Shown here one piece after another: positions 1-8,825 of a stretch of 34,890 nt of DNA. The translations under genes and the position numbers were made by a program. Origin of the DNA: Acidimicrobiaceae bacterium (GTDB taxonomy: Bacteria > Actinomycetota > Acidimicrobiia > Acidimicrobiales > Bog-793); the NCBI GenBank assembly GCA_003159795.1, contig PLPK01000012.1:1-34890 (forward strand), read 5' to 3'. Every line of letters begins with the position of its first letter. Positions within the stretch are counted from its first letter, which is position 1. The notes under the pieces are model-generated. The model was not told the origin of the DNA. It searched no databases and saw nothing but the letters and a program-made list of their open reading frames with translations.

Positions 1-45
1 CGACCCCAGGCGGTACAGGAGAGGCGACACTACGTGTAGTTGGCG

Positions 46-72
46 TGTTGTGCGTCAGAATTAGTTGGACAC
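46..72 (+). repeat. Left terminal inverted repeat of the IS
   Basis: The inner part ending in TTGGACAC at 65-72 and the preceding GTCAGAATT match the reverse complement of the right end with small gaps. The terminal TGT at 46-48 matches the complement of ACA at 1364-1366. Confidence 0.6.
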
Positions 73-104
73 GGATAAGTCATAGCTAATCGACGAGGAA
101 GAAC

Positions 105-428
105 ATGGGCAGGAAGCCGTTTCGAACCACGGATGAGAAGTTCGCAATCGTGATGAGCGTCATGCGCGGTGAGATGAGCCAGGTGGAGGCGGGACGACGG
201 CTCGAACTGTCGCAGACCACGATCTCGAAGTGGCTCAAGCAGTTCACAGAAGGCGGCCGGGAAGCGCTCGCAAGAGGCGATACTCGGGCGGCGCCGGGCT
301 CGAGGAAGGAGACCGAGCTCGAGAGCCAGGTCGAAGAACTCACCACCGCCTTGGGCGAGGCCTACGTCGAATTGCGGACTTGGCGAAAAGGGGGGGTGCC
401 CTCCCGCCTTATGCGGACCTCGAACTGA
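105..428 (+). CDS. IS3-family transposase OrfA (helix-turn-helix subunit)
   Basis: A 107-residue protein. The N-terminal half (about residues 8-50) is a Hin/homeodomain-like helix-turn-helix of the type that recognises IS ends: a Glu/Val/Gly/Arg helix, then a Ser-Gln-Thr-Thr-Ile-Ser-Lys-Trp recognition helix. A leucine/glutamate-rich helix (about residues 66-92) resembles the OrfA leucine zipper used for multimerisation. The start ATG follows a GACGAGGAAGAAC purine-rich stretch. The frame terminates soon after an A4G7 run at 386-396, where a -1 slip would join it to OrfB. In the IS3 family OrfA alone acts as a regulator and the OrfAB fusion is the transposase. Family assignment is firm; function rests on the family. 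Confidence 0.8.
   Translation: MGRKPFRTTDEKFAIVMSVMRGEMSQVEAGRRLELSQTTISKWLKQFTEGGREALARGDTRAAPGSRKETELESQVEELTTALGEAYVELRTWRKGGVPSRLMRTSN
386..396 (+). other. Probable programmed -1 frameshift site (A4G7)
   Basis: The run AAAAGGGGGGG lies where the OrfA and OrfB frames overlap. OrfA reads CGA-AAA-GGG-GGG; slipping back one base at the A/G run places the ribosome in the OrfB frame. IS3-family elements usually use A-rich slippery runs, so the G-rich version is somewhat unusual. Confidence 0.55.
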
Positions 429-1321
429 TCCGCAGCGAAGGCGGGATGACGGTCGCTCGCTTCTGCGAGCGCCTAGGGATACCGAGGTCGAGCTGGTACT
501 ACTGGCGCGTCGCCCACATCGAAGGGCGTGAGACGAAGCGTTGGCCGGCGCCGGGGGTCGACACAGTCGCCGAGCCGGCAGCACAAACGGCGCACAAGTA
601 CTCAGCATGGGGGCACCGCAAGATTTGGGCCATGATGCGTGCCGACGGCATCTCGGTCTCCCAGAGCTCGATATACCGGGCCCTGCGCCGCCAAGGCCTG
701 TTGCAGCCTGCCCGCTACCACGCCGAACGCCGAGCCCTTGCCGAGGCACGCAAGAAGGCCTTCGTGTCCCCGCCGCGCCGACGCAACCGGGTCTGGCAAA
801 CCGACTTCACCCGCATTGAGATCACAAGCGGCTCCGCCTGGTGGATAGCTCCGGTCACCGACTACTACGCCAAAGTGTGCCTTGCGGCCATGGTCTCCGC
901 GCGGATCGCGTCCAGGGACGCCATGTCGGCGATCGAGGCCGCCATCCGGAGCGCAGAAGCCTGGCTCGGCCACAGCCTCCTCGAGGACTGCACCGACGCC
1001 GAGACGGGTGAAGTCACGCCGGTCATCGTCGTGAGCGACAACGGGCCCTGCTACAAGTCCGCCGACTTCTTCCGTTTCATTGAAAGCCATCCCGAGTTCA
1101 AGCACGTCCGCACGCGTCACTACGCCCCGGAGACAAACGGCGTCGTCGAACGCTTCAACCAGTCCCTCAAGTACGAGCACCTCTATCGCCACGAGATCGC
1201 TGACGGACAAGCGCTCGCCGATGAGGTCGAGACCTACCGGGACCTCTACAACCGAGTCCGTCCCCACGAGGCGCTGGGCCTGACGCCGCCCCTCGAGACC
1301 TATCTGGCCGACCCGAGCTAA
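386..1321 (+). CDS. IS3-family transposase OrfB (DDE integrase), expressed by -1 frameshift
   Basis: This frame lies -1 relative to OrfA and has no convincing start of its own near the overlap; the first internal ATG is at 446. It is probably made as an OrfAB fusion. After an HTH_21-like region (about 440-760) comes the rve integrase core. It shows the first catalytic Asp in WQTDFT (about 800), the second in VSDNGP (about 1035) and the Glu in NGVVERFNQS (about 1150), followed by the NRVRPHEALG tail typical of IS3 OrfB. The DDE triad is complete and the frame is open to the TAA at 1319-1321. It catalyses strand cleavage and transfer during transposition. The extension of this open frame upstream to 230 overlaps OrfA and is not expected to be translated. 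Confidence 0.82.
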   Translation, partial: KRGGALPPYADLELIRSEGGMTVARFCERLGIPRSSWYYWRVAHIEGRETKRWPAPGVDTVAEPAAQTAHKYSAWGHRKIWAMMRADGISVSQSSIYRALRRQGLLQPARYHAERRALAEARKKAFVSPPRRRNRVWQTDFTRIEITSGSAWWIAPVTDYYAKVCLAAMVSARIASRDAMSAIEAAIRSAEAWLGHSLLEDCTDAETGEVTPVIVVSDNGPCYKSADFFRFIESHPEFKHVRTRHYAPETNGVVERFNQSLKYEHLYRHEIADGQALADEVETYRDLYNRVRPHEALGLTPPLETYLADPS

Positions 1322-1340
1322 AACCTGTTTTTGGGGGTAT

Positions 1341-1366
1341 GTGTCCAAAATTCTTGACACGGGACA
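1341..1366 (-). repeat. Right terminal inverted repeat of the IS
   Basis: It begins with GTGTCCAA at 1341-1348 and ends GGGACA at 1361-1366. Its reverse complement aligns with the left end over about 26 bases with a few differences. It lies 20 bases after the OrfB stop. Confidence 0.6.
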
Positions 1367-1386
1367 GTTCTCACAAGGTTCTCACA
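1367..1386. repeat. Two 9-base direct repeats next to the IS right end
   Basis: GTTCTCACA occurs at 1367-1375 and again at 1378-1386, 11 bases apart, starting at the first base after the inferred IS end. It is not found at the left flank, so it is not a target duplication. Meaning unknown. Confidence 0.4.
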
Positions 1387-1442
1387 GACGCCTACCGCTC
1401 GCCATCACCCCAAATCTCAGGGCTCCTACCAGGACATTTCTG

Positions 1443-1517
1443 TCGGGCTGCCGGGATTTGAACCCGGGACCTCTTGACCCCCAGTCAAGCGCGCTAACCA
1501 AACTGCGCCACAGCCCG
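1443..1517 (-). tRNA. tRNA-Pro (anticodon GGG)
   Basis: The minus strand folds into a full cloverleaf. The 7-bp acceptor stem is CGGGCTG paired with CAGCCCG. The D-arm contains GGTTAGC. The anticodon stem CTTGA/TCAAG encloses the loop CTGGGGG, giving anticodon GGG. The T-arm contains GGTTCAAATCC. The discriminator is A at 1443. The next bases are not CCA, so CCA is added after transcription. There is no long variable arm. It lies downstream of the secreted coiled-coil gene on the same strand, with 123 bases between them. Confidence 0.95.
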
Positions 1518-1640
1518 TGCTCTTCTGCGTGACCGTTCTCCCTAGTCAGGGATGGTGGCTGGCCGGGATTCACCCTACTGCAGCCGCCGCGACCGCCTTG
1601 CTGCGAATGATGCCCCGACCATCGCCCCCGTCGGGCACAC

Positions 1641-2882
1641 CTACCAGGTCGGCCAGTCGGCTGGGAGGACACCGGTGAAGGGATGGTTCTGGGGAACCCC
1701 CCCGAGAGCACCGAGGGACACGAGGAGCTGCGAGAAGTTCGCCCCGAACGCGGTCGAGTTCCAGCCATAGAACTCGTCGGCGTCCCTCGCCATCGTGTCG
1801 CCCGTGCCATTGTCCGCCCAGCCCGTCTCGATGCCATCGGGTCCCTCGTAGACAGTGCCGAGCACCGTGTCCGGCGTCACGGTCTCCCCCACTTGAACGA
1901 GCGGCTCGATGTCCTCGGCGGCGTAGACGACGAGCCCTGCTGCCGGGCCGTTGGTGAGGCGATAGGTGATGTACGTCCCCCCGGGCCAGCCACCGTTGGC
2001 TGTGCTGAGCACCGTTCCGTCGCCGATCGCGTAGATAGGGCCGAAGCCGCTGTAGTCGACGCCTTGGTCGATCCGCTCGGGGTAGAGGGAGGAGATCGAG
2101 CGCAGGGGATTGACGTAGCCGGAGGGTCCAGACGGTCGCGTCACAACGGGTGACGGCGTGGGCTCAGATGATGGGTTCGGCACGACGACCGCCTTCTTGG
2201 CGAAGGCGTTCTCCGCGGCCGAATCCTCAGCGGCATCGCTCGCGACGTCCGCGGCGATCGCGTGACGGAGGTCGCCCCGAAGACCCCCGAGCAGCGCCTC
2301 ATCCCTCGACACCGCCGCTTCAGCCGCGGTCCGATCGGGAAGCAGCTCGACGAGCACCGCCCTGATCGCGACCTGCTCTCTCCGGAGTGTGGACTGCTCT
2401 GCCTCGACGCGGTGCTCGTCGGACTCGTAGGTGGTCACCGTGGTGACAAGCTGGTCGGTGGCGACGCGCGAGTACACCGCGGCGACGCCCGCCTGATCGT
2501 TCGGCACGTCGAGCAGCAGCGCGAATCCCCCGCCGGCATCCGCGTTCACATAGGCCTCGACAGCCATTCGACGCAGTTTCCTTCCGTCCTGCGCTTTGGC
2601 CACACGGCCAATCTTGAGCTCGCGTCCGTCGACAACCAGGCGCCGCGCAATCGCGGCCTGTCGTTCCTGAGCGTCGTCGTAACGGGTGACCACGTGCTTG
2701 GCGGCCGCGCCATCCGCCGCGATCTGCTTCTCGAGCGCGGCGATTCTGGCGCGGTCACCGCCGGGGGTCGACGCCGCGGCCTCGTGAATGCTCGCCAGCG
2801 CGCCCATGGTGGCGCCGAGCACCAGCGCGACGAACACCGCGAGAACCTGCGCCCCGGTCTGCAGACGCGCCCCACCTGGCAT
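1641..2882 (-). CDS. Secreted coiled-coil protein with degenerate M23 (LytM-like) domain
   Basis: 413 residues from ATG at 2882, preceded by GTGAGGG with suitable spacing; an open frame continues upstream but lacks such support. An N-terminal hydrophobic segment (about residues 10-35, VLAVFVALVLGATMGALA) ending near Ala-Ser is a signal peptide or anchor. Next come about 200 residues of Ala/Glu/Arg-rich helix, similar in style to PcsB/EnvC-type coiled coils. A Pro/Ser/Thr linker (about 237-255) follows, then a C-terminal fold with the beta-strand pattern of M23 peptidases. The zinc ligands seem lost: the usual HxGxD reads IDQGVD and the usual HxH position reads VYAAED. It is therefore probably not a peptidase but could bind peptidoglycan or activate another hydrolase, as EnvC-type proteins do. 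The functional reading is inference. Confidence 0.6.
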   Translation of the reverse strand: MPGGARLQTGAQVLAVFVALVLGATMGALASIHEAAASTPGGDRARIAALEKQIAADGAAAKHVVTRYDDAQERQAAIARRLVVDGRELKIGRVAKAQDGRKLRRMAVEAYVNADAGGGFALLLDVPNDQAGVAAVYSRVATDQLVTTVTTYESDEHRVEAEQSTLRREQVAIRAVLVELLPDRTAAEAAVSRDEALLGGLRGDLRHAIAADVASDAAEDSAAENAFAKKAVVVPNPSSEPTPSPVVTRPSGPSGYVNPLRSISSLYPERIDQGVDYSGFGPIYAIGDGTVLSTANGGWPGGTYITYRLTNGPAAGLVVYAAEDIEPLVQVGETVTPDTVLGTVYEGPDGIETGWADNGTGDTMARDADEFYGWNSTAFGANFSQLLVSLGALGGVPQNHPFTGVLPADWPTW

Positions 2883-3302
2883 CAGTCGCGCCCTCACAAG
2901 ACCTCGACCGTAACCAGTAGCGGGCCGGCGCGTCGAGTCCCTTCCTTTCAGCCCCCCTTTAGCCGACCCAGGGAGGCGAACGGTCGGGATGTTCACCAGC
3001 GGAAGAGGACGGCCGCGATCCGGCTTTGCTGGCGGCCGTCGGGCGGGCAAGCGGCGCGCGACCACGGGATCCCGTCGGTGGGCAAGTACGCCACTGCGGC
3101 CCGACCGGCCGGCGTGGCGCGTCGGCGGGCGCGCGAATTCCCGGGTAGCGAGAGGCCATCGCGATGTCTCGCTGCAACAGAGAGACGGAGGAACTGTGAG
3201 GTCGAGTGCTAAATTTGGGGTTCCAATCGCGTGTCCTCTGATCGCGGAATTGAGAGTTCAGCGTCAGCCGAAATGGGGCGGATGCTCGAGAGGGGCAGCT
3301 TG
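2883..3302. promoter_or_regulatory. 420-base divergent intergenic region rich in dyads
   Basis: No convincing gene. Four dyad elements are visible: CCGACC/GGTCGG at 2963-2987; a perfect 9-bp stem GACGGCCGC/GCGGCCGTC at 3008-3040 with a 15-base loop; a perfect 12-base palindrome ACGGGATCCCGT at 3064-3075; and AGCGAGA/TCTCGCT at 3147-3173 enclosing the 10-base palindrome CATCGCGATG. A possible -10 (TAAATT, 3210-3215) faces the c-di-GMP gene. These could be operators or structured leader RNA for the two divergent genes. I do not recognise a known riboswitch. Confidence 0.45.
2907..2912 (-). promoter_or_regulatory. Candidate -10 box for the coiled-coil/M23-like gene
   Basis: TACGGT on the minus strand matches the actinobacterial TANNNT -10 pattern and would start transcription near 2900, leaving a short leader with a GTGAGG ribosome site before ATG 2882. 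No clear -35 is seen. Confidence 0.35.
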
Positions 3303-6300
3303 ATGGCTGAGGCCCTACTTCAGAGGCTTGGCGAGATCACCGGATCGTGCGAGGAGCCATTCGTCCTCCTCACCCGAACGGCCGCCGCCGCGAAGGTGAA
3401 TCCGGCTGCCGAGGCCCTCATCGGCTATTCCGAGTCCGAGATGCGTGGGAATGACCTCTCGCTCCTTTTCGATGCCGCGGGGTTCTCGAGGCTGCAGGCG
3501 GGATTCGAGCAGCTCCGGAATGGCAGTGGCCCGCAACGCCTCGTCTCTTACGTGCGGGCGAAGAGCGGCAACCGTTTCAGGAGCGCGCTGACGCTGTCCC
3601 CGGTGCGCGATCACGCCGGCAAGCTCGTCGGTGCCTCGCTCGCCATCCGCCGCTCTTCCCACAGGACCTCCTCGGGGGCCGACGGCGCGCGCTTCTCTGC
3701 GATGATCGACAGCCCCAGCGGAGTGGCGCGACAGCGATCAACACGCGCCGTCTTCGTCGCCTGGAATGCCGCCGCTGAGCACCTGTTCGGTTACGCCGGC
3801 TACGAGACGATCGGCAGTCGCGTCTCGATTCTCATTCCCCGCGATCAGAGACCCCGGTTCCGGAGGGAGATGGGACGCGTCCTCGCCGGCAATCAGGTCG
3901 AGAACTGCTCCTGTCTGCGTCTCAACAAGGCCGGGGAGTTGGTCGAGACGTCCTTCTCGTTGACACCGATCATCGCCAAGGGCAACCGGATCGTCGGTCT
4001 CACCGCCGTCTCCCTCGCGCCCGAACGTGCCGGCGCGCCGGAACACGACGGCGACAACGCGCGGCCACGGGTGACACTCGAGTCGAGCGCGACGGCCGCC
4101 GTCGAGGAGACGGTGACCCCGCGGCGCCGGGCGCTCGCCAAGGACGAGTTCCGGGCGACGAACAGCAACCGGACGGATTCCCACTGGCGAAAGGCCTTCG
4201 ACCAGAGCCCGATCGCGACGGCGATCATCTCGACCGAACGATCGCCTATCTGGATGAACGACGCCTACGTCCGCCTGCTTGGTTACTCCTGCAAGAAGCT
4301 GCTCCGCCTGAAGCGGTTCGCCGAGGTCACCCACCCCGAGGACCTCGACCTCGACGACGAGCTCTTCGAAGAACTGCTCGCGGGGACCCGGGAGACCTTC
4401 GAACGTGAGAAGCGGTACCTGCACGCCGACGGGCACGTCGTCCCCGTCCGGCTTTTCGTCACGGGGATACACGATGAGTCCGGCGCGCTCATCTCGCTCC
4501 TCGGGCAGGCGATCGACCTTACGACGGAGAGGAAGGCCCAGGAGGAGCGTCGTCACGCGACTCGCTTCGCACACGTGCTCTTCGAACGGAGTGCCGTCGC
4601 AGCAGGGGCGATCGACGTGGACGGCACAATCGTGACGGCCAACGACGCGCTCGTCAGTCTCTCCGGCTACCCGCGCGAGCAACTGATCGGATCGCCCTTC
4701 ACGAACTTCGTCAACCCCGACGATGTCCACGATCTCACGCAGCGCTTCGCCGAGTTCTACGAGGGAATCCATGACGCGGACGATTTCGAGATCCGCCTCA
4801 TCCACGGCACTGGGCGATCCGTGCCCACGCGCATGTACACCCGTGCGCTGCGCGACGACTCCGAAGCACTCGTCGGCTTCGTGGGACAGATCATCGACGT
4901 CTCCGAGCAGAAGAAGGCCGAAGCGGAGCGCGAGGAGCAATCGCGTCTCCGGCAGGTTCTGCTGGAGCAGAGCCCCATCCCCGGCGGCATCCTCGATCTG
5001 CACGGCAATCTGCAGCTCGTGAACGAAGCGAGCGCCGGCCTCTTCGGCCATTCGACCGATGAGCTGATCGGAACGGCGTTCGCCGACTACCTCCACCCCG
5101 ACGATCTTCGCCGCGTCGTGCGGGGCCTGTCCCGGTACCGCAAGAGAACCCAGGATGCTGACAACTTCGAGGTGCGCATCCGCCACGCCGATGGCCGCTA
5201 CGTCCCGTGCATGATCTACTCCAGGGCGATGCTCGACGAGTCCGGTTCGCTCGTCGGCGTCATCGGGCAGTTCATCGACGAGTCGGAGCTTCAGCGCGCT
5301 GAGCAAGAGCGCGAGCGCAGCGCCCGTTTCGCAAGCTTGCTCTTCGAGCAGAGCCCCATCCCCACTGCGACCATCACCCCCGATGGACGCGTGCAGGTCA
5401 TGAATGACGCCTACATCGAGTTGCTCGGCGTCGCGCGCGAAGAAGCGATCGGGTCGAAGTTGATCGATCACATGGACCTCGATGACGTCGCGGACTTCCG
5501 TCGTTCCTTCAGGCGGGTGATGTCCGAATCCGGGGAGAGTGCCAGCCACGAGAGACGCATGCGGCACGCCGACGGCCATTCCATCCCCGGCCGCATCTTC
5601 ACCAAGCCGATCCACGACGATGCGGGAACCGTCATCGCCATCCTCGGGCAGTTCCTCGACCACTCGGAACTCGAGCGTGCCGAGCAAGGACGCAGACGCG
5701 CCGCGCGGTTCGCGGACCTGCTCTTCGAACAGGGGCCGATCGCAACCGCAACCATCGGCCTCGACGGACGGTTGCAGCTCGTGAACAACGCCCTCGTCAG
5801 ATTCTCCGGGCATTCGCGCGAGGAACTGATCGGATCCCCGATCGGGAATCTCACGTTCCCCGGGGATGTCGTCGAACAGGGCCAGAACTTCTCCGACCTC
5901 GTCGGCGGGAACCAGGACAGCTATTCCAGCGAGAGACGGTTCGTCCACGCCGCCGGGCACCTCATCCCTGGCCGCATATACGCCACGCGGATCCTCGACG
6001 ATGCGGGAGCCGTCATCGCCATCCTCGCGCAGTGTCTCGACCTGTCGGACGTCGCGCGCATGGAGGAGCAGCTCATCTACGTGGAACTCCACGACACGCT
6101 GACCTCACTCCCGACGCGCGCCCTCGTCGCCGACCGGCTCGGACAGGAGGTCGAGTGGGCCCGCGCCCGTCACCGTTCCGTCGGCGTGATGATCGTCAAC
6201 GTCGACCGCTTCGATGCCGTGAACGAAAACTTCGGTCGCGCCCTCGGGGACCAGCTCCTCATCGAGCTCGGAGAGCGCCTCGTCGAATGCGGTCTGCACA

Positions 6301-7364
6301 CCGACACGATCGGCCGGCTCGAAGGTGACAAGTTCATCGTCGTGCGCGGTGCCGTCGGCGATCCCTTGGAGATGGTGAGCTACGCCGACGAGATCAAGTT
6401 GGCGCTCGAGCAGCCCTTCTTGCTCGACGGCGAGGGGGAACTGGTCACGGTCAGCATCGGCATCACGATCGGCAGCCACGACGAGTCCCCCGAGCGCCTG
6501 ATGAGCGACGCGGAGCTCGCGGTCGTCCAAGCCAAGGAGAGCGGCGGCGACCGCGCGGTCCTGTTCCACGAGTCTCTGCGCGACGTTGCGCTCGCCCGCG
6601 CGAGTTCCGAGGCCGGTCTGCGCCGGGCACTCGCCGAGGGCGAGTTCGTCCTCTACTACCAGCCCATCATCGACCTGCAACGCGGGCGCTTCATCGGCAC
6701 CGAGGCGCTCATCCGCTGGATGGACCCCACCCGCGGTCTCGTCCCGCCGGACGAGTTCATCCCGATCGCCGAGGAGACGGGGCTCATCCTGCCGATCGGC
6801 GAATGGGTGACCGGCGAGGCGTGCCGCCAGGCGAGCGTTTGGAACCAGGAGCGGCCGGACGACCCGTGGGAGATCGCCATCAACGTCTCGCCACGCCAGG
6901 TCCAGGCGGGATCGCTCCTCAGGATCGTGACAGCGGCGCTCGACTCGTCCGGCCTCGACCCCAAGGTCCTCACGCTCGAACTCACCGAGAGCACCTTTAT
7001 GGTGAACCTCGAACTCGTCCACGAGGCGCTCGACCCCCTTCGTGAGCTTGGCGTGAAGGTCGCGATCGACGACTTCGGGACCGGCTACTCCTCACTCGGG
7101 CGCATCCGGCGATTCGGGGTCGACATCTTGAAGATCGACCGCAGTTTCGTGAGTGGCCTGGAGGACGACGAGTCGGAGCAGCAGTTCGCCACGACGATCC
7201 TCGAGATGGGACGCGCCCTCGACGCGACCGTCATTGCTGAGGGCGTCGAGACGCCGGGCCAGCTCGCCTGGCTAAGAAGCGCCGGCTGCCCCTGCGCCCA
7301 GGGCTTCTTCTTCGCGAAACCACAGACCGCGGCGGACTGCTTCGCCCTGCTCACGAGGGATTAG
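3303..7364 (+). CDS. Seven-PAS, degenerate GGDEF, EAL protein (c-di-GMP phosphodiesterase)
   Basis: 1353 residues from ATG 3303, chosen because GAGAGGGG lies 7 bases upstream; GTG 3231 is an alternative 24 codons earlier. There are seven PAS domains: two divergent ones (about residues 3-119 and 130-243), then five in tandem with a 126-127 residue period (about 293-917). GGDEF follows (about 923-1086) and EAL (about 1097-1346). The GGDEF signature is EGDKF (Glu1007) and the RxxD inhibitory site reads LHTD, so cyclase activity is unlikely. The EAL domain has EAL (Glu1134), [28 protein letters not shown] and QGFFFAKP, all expected in active phosphodiesterases. No membrane segment is seen, so it should be a cytoplasmic sensor that breaks down c-di-GMP. 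Ligands of the PAS domains are unknown. Confidence 0.88.
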   Translation: MAEALLQRLGEITGSCEEPFVLLTRTAAAAKVNPAAEALIGYSESEMRGNDLSLLFDAAGFSRLQAGFEQLRNGSGPQRLVSYVRAKSGNRFRSALTLSPVRDHAGKLVGASLAIRRSSHRTSSGADGARFSAMIDSPSGVARQRSTRAVFVAWNAAAEHLFGYAGYETIGSRVSILIPRDQRPRFRREMGRVLAGNQVENCSCLRLNKAGELVETSFSLTPIIAKGNRIVGLTAVSLAPERAGAPEHDGDNARPRVTLESSATAAVEETVTPRRRALAKDEFRATNSNRTDSHWRKAFDQSPIATAIISTERSPIWMNDAYVRLLGYSCKKLLRLKRFAEVTHPEDLDLDDELFEELLAGTRETFEREKRYLHADGHVVPVRLFVTGIHDESGALISLLGQAIDLTTERKAQEERRHATRFAHVLFERSAVAAGAIDVDGTIVTANDALVSLSGYPREQLIGSPFTNFVNPDDVHDLTQRFAEFYEGIHDADDFEIRLIHGTGRSVPTRMYTRALRDDSEALVGFVGQIIDVSEQKKAEAEREEQSRLRQVLLEQSPIPGGILDLHGNLQLVNEASAGLFGHSTDELIGTAFADYLHPDDLRRVVRGLSRYRKRTQDADNFEVRIRHADGRYVPCMIYSRAMLDESGSLVGVIGQFIDESELQRAEQERERSARFASLLFEQSPIPTATITPDGRVQVMNDAYIELLGVAREEAIGSKLIDHMDLDDVADFRRSFRRVMSESGESASHERRMRHADGHSIPGRIFTKPIHDDAGTVIAILGQFLDHSELERAEQGRRRAARFADLLFEQGPIATATIGLDGRLQLVNNALVRFSGHSREELIGSPIGNLTFPGDVVEQGQNFSDLVGGNQDSYSSERRFVHAAGHLIPGRIYATRILDDAGAVIAILAQCLDLSDVARMEEQLIYVELHDTLTSLPTRALVADRLGQEVEWARARHRSVGVMIVNVDRFDAVNENFGRALGDQLLIELGERLVECGLHTDTIGRLEGDKFIVVRGAVGDPLEMVSYADEIKLALEQPFLLDGEGELVTVSIGITIGSHDESPERLMSDAELAVVQAKESGGDRAVLFHESLRDVALARASSEAGLRRALAEGEFVLYYQPIIDLQRGRFIGTEALIRWMDPTRGLVPPDEFIPIAEETGLILPIGEWVTGEACRQASVWNQERPDDPWEIAINVSPRQVQAGSLLRIVTAALDSSGLDPKVLTLELTESTFMVNLELVHEALDPLRELGVKVAIDDFGTGYSSLGRIRRFGVDILKIDRSFVSGLEDDESEQQFATTILEMGRALDATVIAEGVETPGQLAWLRSAGCPCAQGFFFAKPQTAADCFALLTRD
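4180..6060 (+). repeat. Tandem array of five PAS-coding repeats, about 380 bases each
   Basis: Copies begin near 4182, 4562, 4944, 5325 and 5705. Each starts with a helix like [15 protein letters not shown] and ends with a strand like [13 protein letters not shown]. The last two copies are very close at the DNA level around GATGCGGGAxCCGTCATCGC (5619 and 6000 regions). This suggests internal duplication or gene conversion. Confidence 0.7.
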
Positions 7365-7366
7365 AC

Positions 7367-7398
7367 CGCGTCGGCCCTCGTCGCGCGGTGCCGACGCG
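7367..7398. terminator. Hairpin between convergent c-di-GMP gene and der
   Basis: A perfect 9-bp stem CGCGTCGGC/GCCGACGCG with a 14-base loop starts 3 bases after the plus-strand stop and 18 bases beyond the der stop. It has no T-run. Its position between convergent genes suggests a bidirectional terminator. Confidence 0.5.
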
Positions 7399-7415
7399 AC
7401 GGCGCGGAACCCTTC

Positions 7416-8825
7416 TCAGGAACCGCGTAAACGCACCCGGAGCTTCATCGGTGTCGGCCCGAGGTCGAAGCGCTCGCGCAGCGATCGCTCCACGTACCGG
7501 AGATATCCCGGCTGCAGTCGCCGGCTGGCGAAGATCGTCACGGTCGGCGGGTCGACCGCCCCCTGCACGGCGTAGAGGATCCGCGATCCGGCGGGCCCCT
7601 GCGCCGACTGGATCGCCCGCATCGCCTCGTTGAGGGCCGCCGTTGGGATCCGCCGGTGGTAGGCGTCGATCGCGCTGCGCAGCGCCGGGAGGAGCCGGTG
7701 CACCCCCCGGCCGGTGAGGGCGGAGAGCCGCAGAACCGGCGCGTAGGCGAGGAACCCGAGCCGGTCGGCGACGTCGGTGGCCACGACGAGCCGCTGCTCG
7801 GTCGAGAGCAGGTCCCACTTGTTCAGCACGAGGACGATCGGGCTTCCGGCAGCGTCGATTCGTTCGGCGAGCCGCTGGTCCTGGTGCGTCACCCCGCTGC
7901 TCGCGTCGATCACGAGGAGCGCGAGGTCGCTGCGATCGATGGCCGTCAGCGAGCGGACGAGGGAGAAGTACTCGGTGCCCTCGTCAATGCGGGACTTGCG
8001 GCGCAACCCCGCCGTGTCGATGAACCGGATCCGGCCCTCGTCGGTCTCGACGACCGTGTCGATCGCGTCCCTGGTCGTGCCCGGCACGTCGTGGACGACG
8101 ACCCGCTCGTCGCCGGCGAGGCGGTTGAGAAGTGTCGACTTGCCGACGTTCGGCCGCCCGACGATCGTCACCGAGGCGACAACACCGGCCTCGTCGGAAG
8201 AAGCCGTGACTTCCTCGTCCGGGACGCGATCCGACCCGTGTCCGGCCCCGTCACCCGGGGTCTCGGCGGGGAACCGCGCCACGACAAGGTCGAGCAGGTC
8301 CCCGATACCGCGCCCGTGCAGGGCCGAAATGAGCACCGGCTCGCCGAGTCCCAGGCGCGCGAGCTCCCACGCCGCCGCCTCCTGGCCGGCGGAGTCGACC
8401 TTGTTGGCGACGACGAGCACGACGTGCCCGGTCTTGCGCACGATCTCGGCGACGTCATCGTCTTCCGCCGTGATCCCGACCGTCGCGTCGACAACGAGGA
8501 GCACCACGTCGGCCTGGTCGATCGCGCGCCGTGCTTGGCCGGTCACCAGCATGTCCAGTGCCCCGCCCCGGTTCACGACCCCGCCGGTGTCGATGACGAC
8601 GAAGTCCCGGCCAGTCCACGATGTCTCGAGCTCGAGCCGGTCCCGGGTCACACCTGGCCGCTCCTCGACGATGGCGGCGCGACGTCCCACGATCCGGTTG
8701 ACGAGCGTCGACTTGCCGACGTTCGGCCGTCCGGCGACGACGACGACCGGCAGCCCGCCGGCGTCACCCCTCCCCCGGGCGACAACACCGGCCCTGTCCG
8801 CCGGACCGGCCGGCTCGCGGTTCAT
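7416..8825 (-). CDS. der: Ribosome biogenesis GTPase Der (EngA)
   Basis: 469 residues. There are two successive Era-type GTPase domains. Each has a P-loop GRPNVGKST (first at residues 32-40), a switch Thr motif (RPGVTRD; VPGTTRD), DTGG/DTAG and NKVD/NKWD, followed by a C-terminal KH-like domain. The tandem architecture is diagnostic of Der, which assists assembly of the 50S ribosomal subunit. The ATG at 8825 overlaps the TGA of the upstream DUF512 gene as ATGA, so the two are probably translationally coupled. This start gives about 25 extra N-terminal residues compared with typical Der proteins, so a later start is possible. In many actinobacteria der follows cmk; here it is separated from cmk by an epimerase gene and two plus-strand genes. 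Confidence 0.96.
   Translation of the reverse strand: MNREPAGPADRAGVVARGRGDAGGLPVVVVAGRPNVGKSTLVNRIVGRRAAIVEERPGVTRDRLELETSWTGRDFVVIDTGGVVNRGGALDMLVTGQARRAIDQADVVLLVVDATVGITAEDDDVAEIVRKTGHVVLVVANKVDSAGQEAAAWELARLGLGEPVLISALHGRGIGDLLDLVVARFPAETPGDGAGHGSDRVPDEEVTASSDEAGVVASVTIVGRPNVGKSTLLNRLAGDERVVVHDVPGTTRDAIDTVVETDEGRIRFIDTAGLRRKSRIDEGTEYFSLVRSLTAIDRSDLALLVIDASSGVTHQDQRLAERIDAAGSPIVLVLNKWDLLSTEQRLVVATDVADRLGFLAYAPVLRLSALTGRGVHRLLPALRSAIDAYHRRIPTAALNEAMRAIQSAQGPAGSRILYAVQGAVDPPTVTIFASRRLQPGYLRYVERSLRERFDLGPTPMKLRVRLRGS

Larger units (their letters stand above)
46..1366 (+). mobile_element. IS3-family insertion sequence, apparently intact
   Basis: About 1.32 kb bounded by imperfect inverted repeats (left 46-72, right 1341-1366) with TGT/ACA outer ends. 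Inside are two overlapping frames of the classic IS3 layout: a short helix-turn-helix OrfA and a long DDE integrase OrfB in the -1 frame. All catalytic residues are present and no internal stop is seen, so it may still be active. No flanking target duplication is visible: bases before 46 and after 1366 do not match. The exact ends are therefore provisional, or the copy has recombined. It lies about 75 bases beyond the 3' end of a tRNA-Pro gene. Confidence 0.85.

Noticed and set aside
40..1370. Target-site duplication flanking the IS
   Set aside because: Bases just outside the inferred ends (GCG and GTT) do not match, so none can be claimed.
2883..3302. Possible c-di-AMP or c-di-GMP riboswitch upstream of the cell-wall or c-di-GMP genes
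   Set aside because: The short AGCAAAGCC match and hairpins do not assemble into either consensus, and the minus-strand -10 box at 2907-2912 would leave most of the region untranscribed in that direction.
3738..6092. Minus-strand open frame of 784 codons opposite the PAS array
   Set aside because: Its periodic composition mirrors the PAS repeats on the other strand; no independent start signal or domain is seen.
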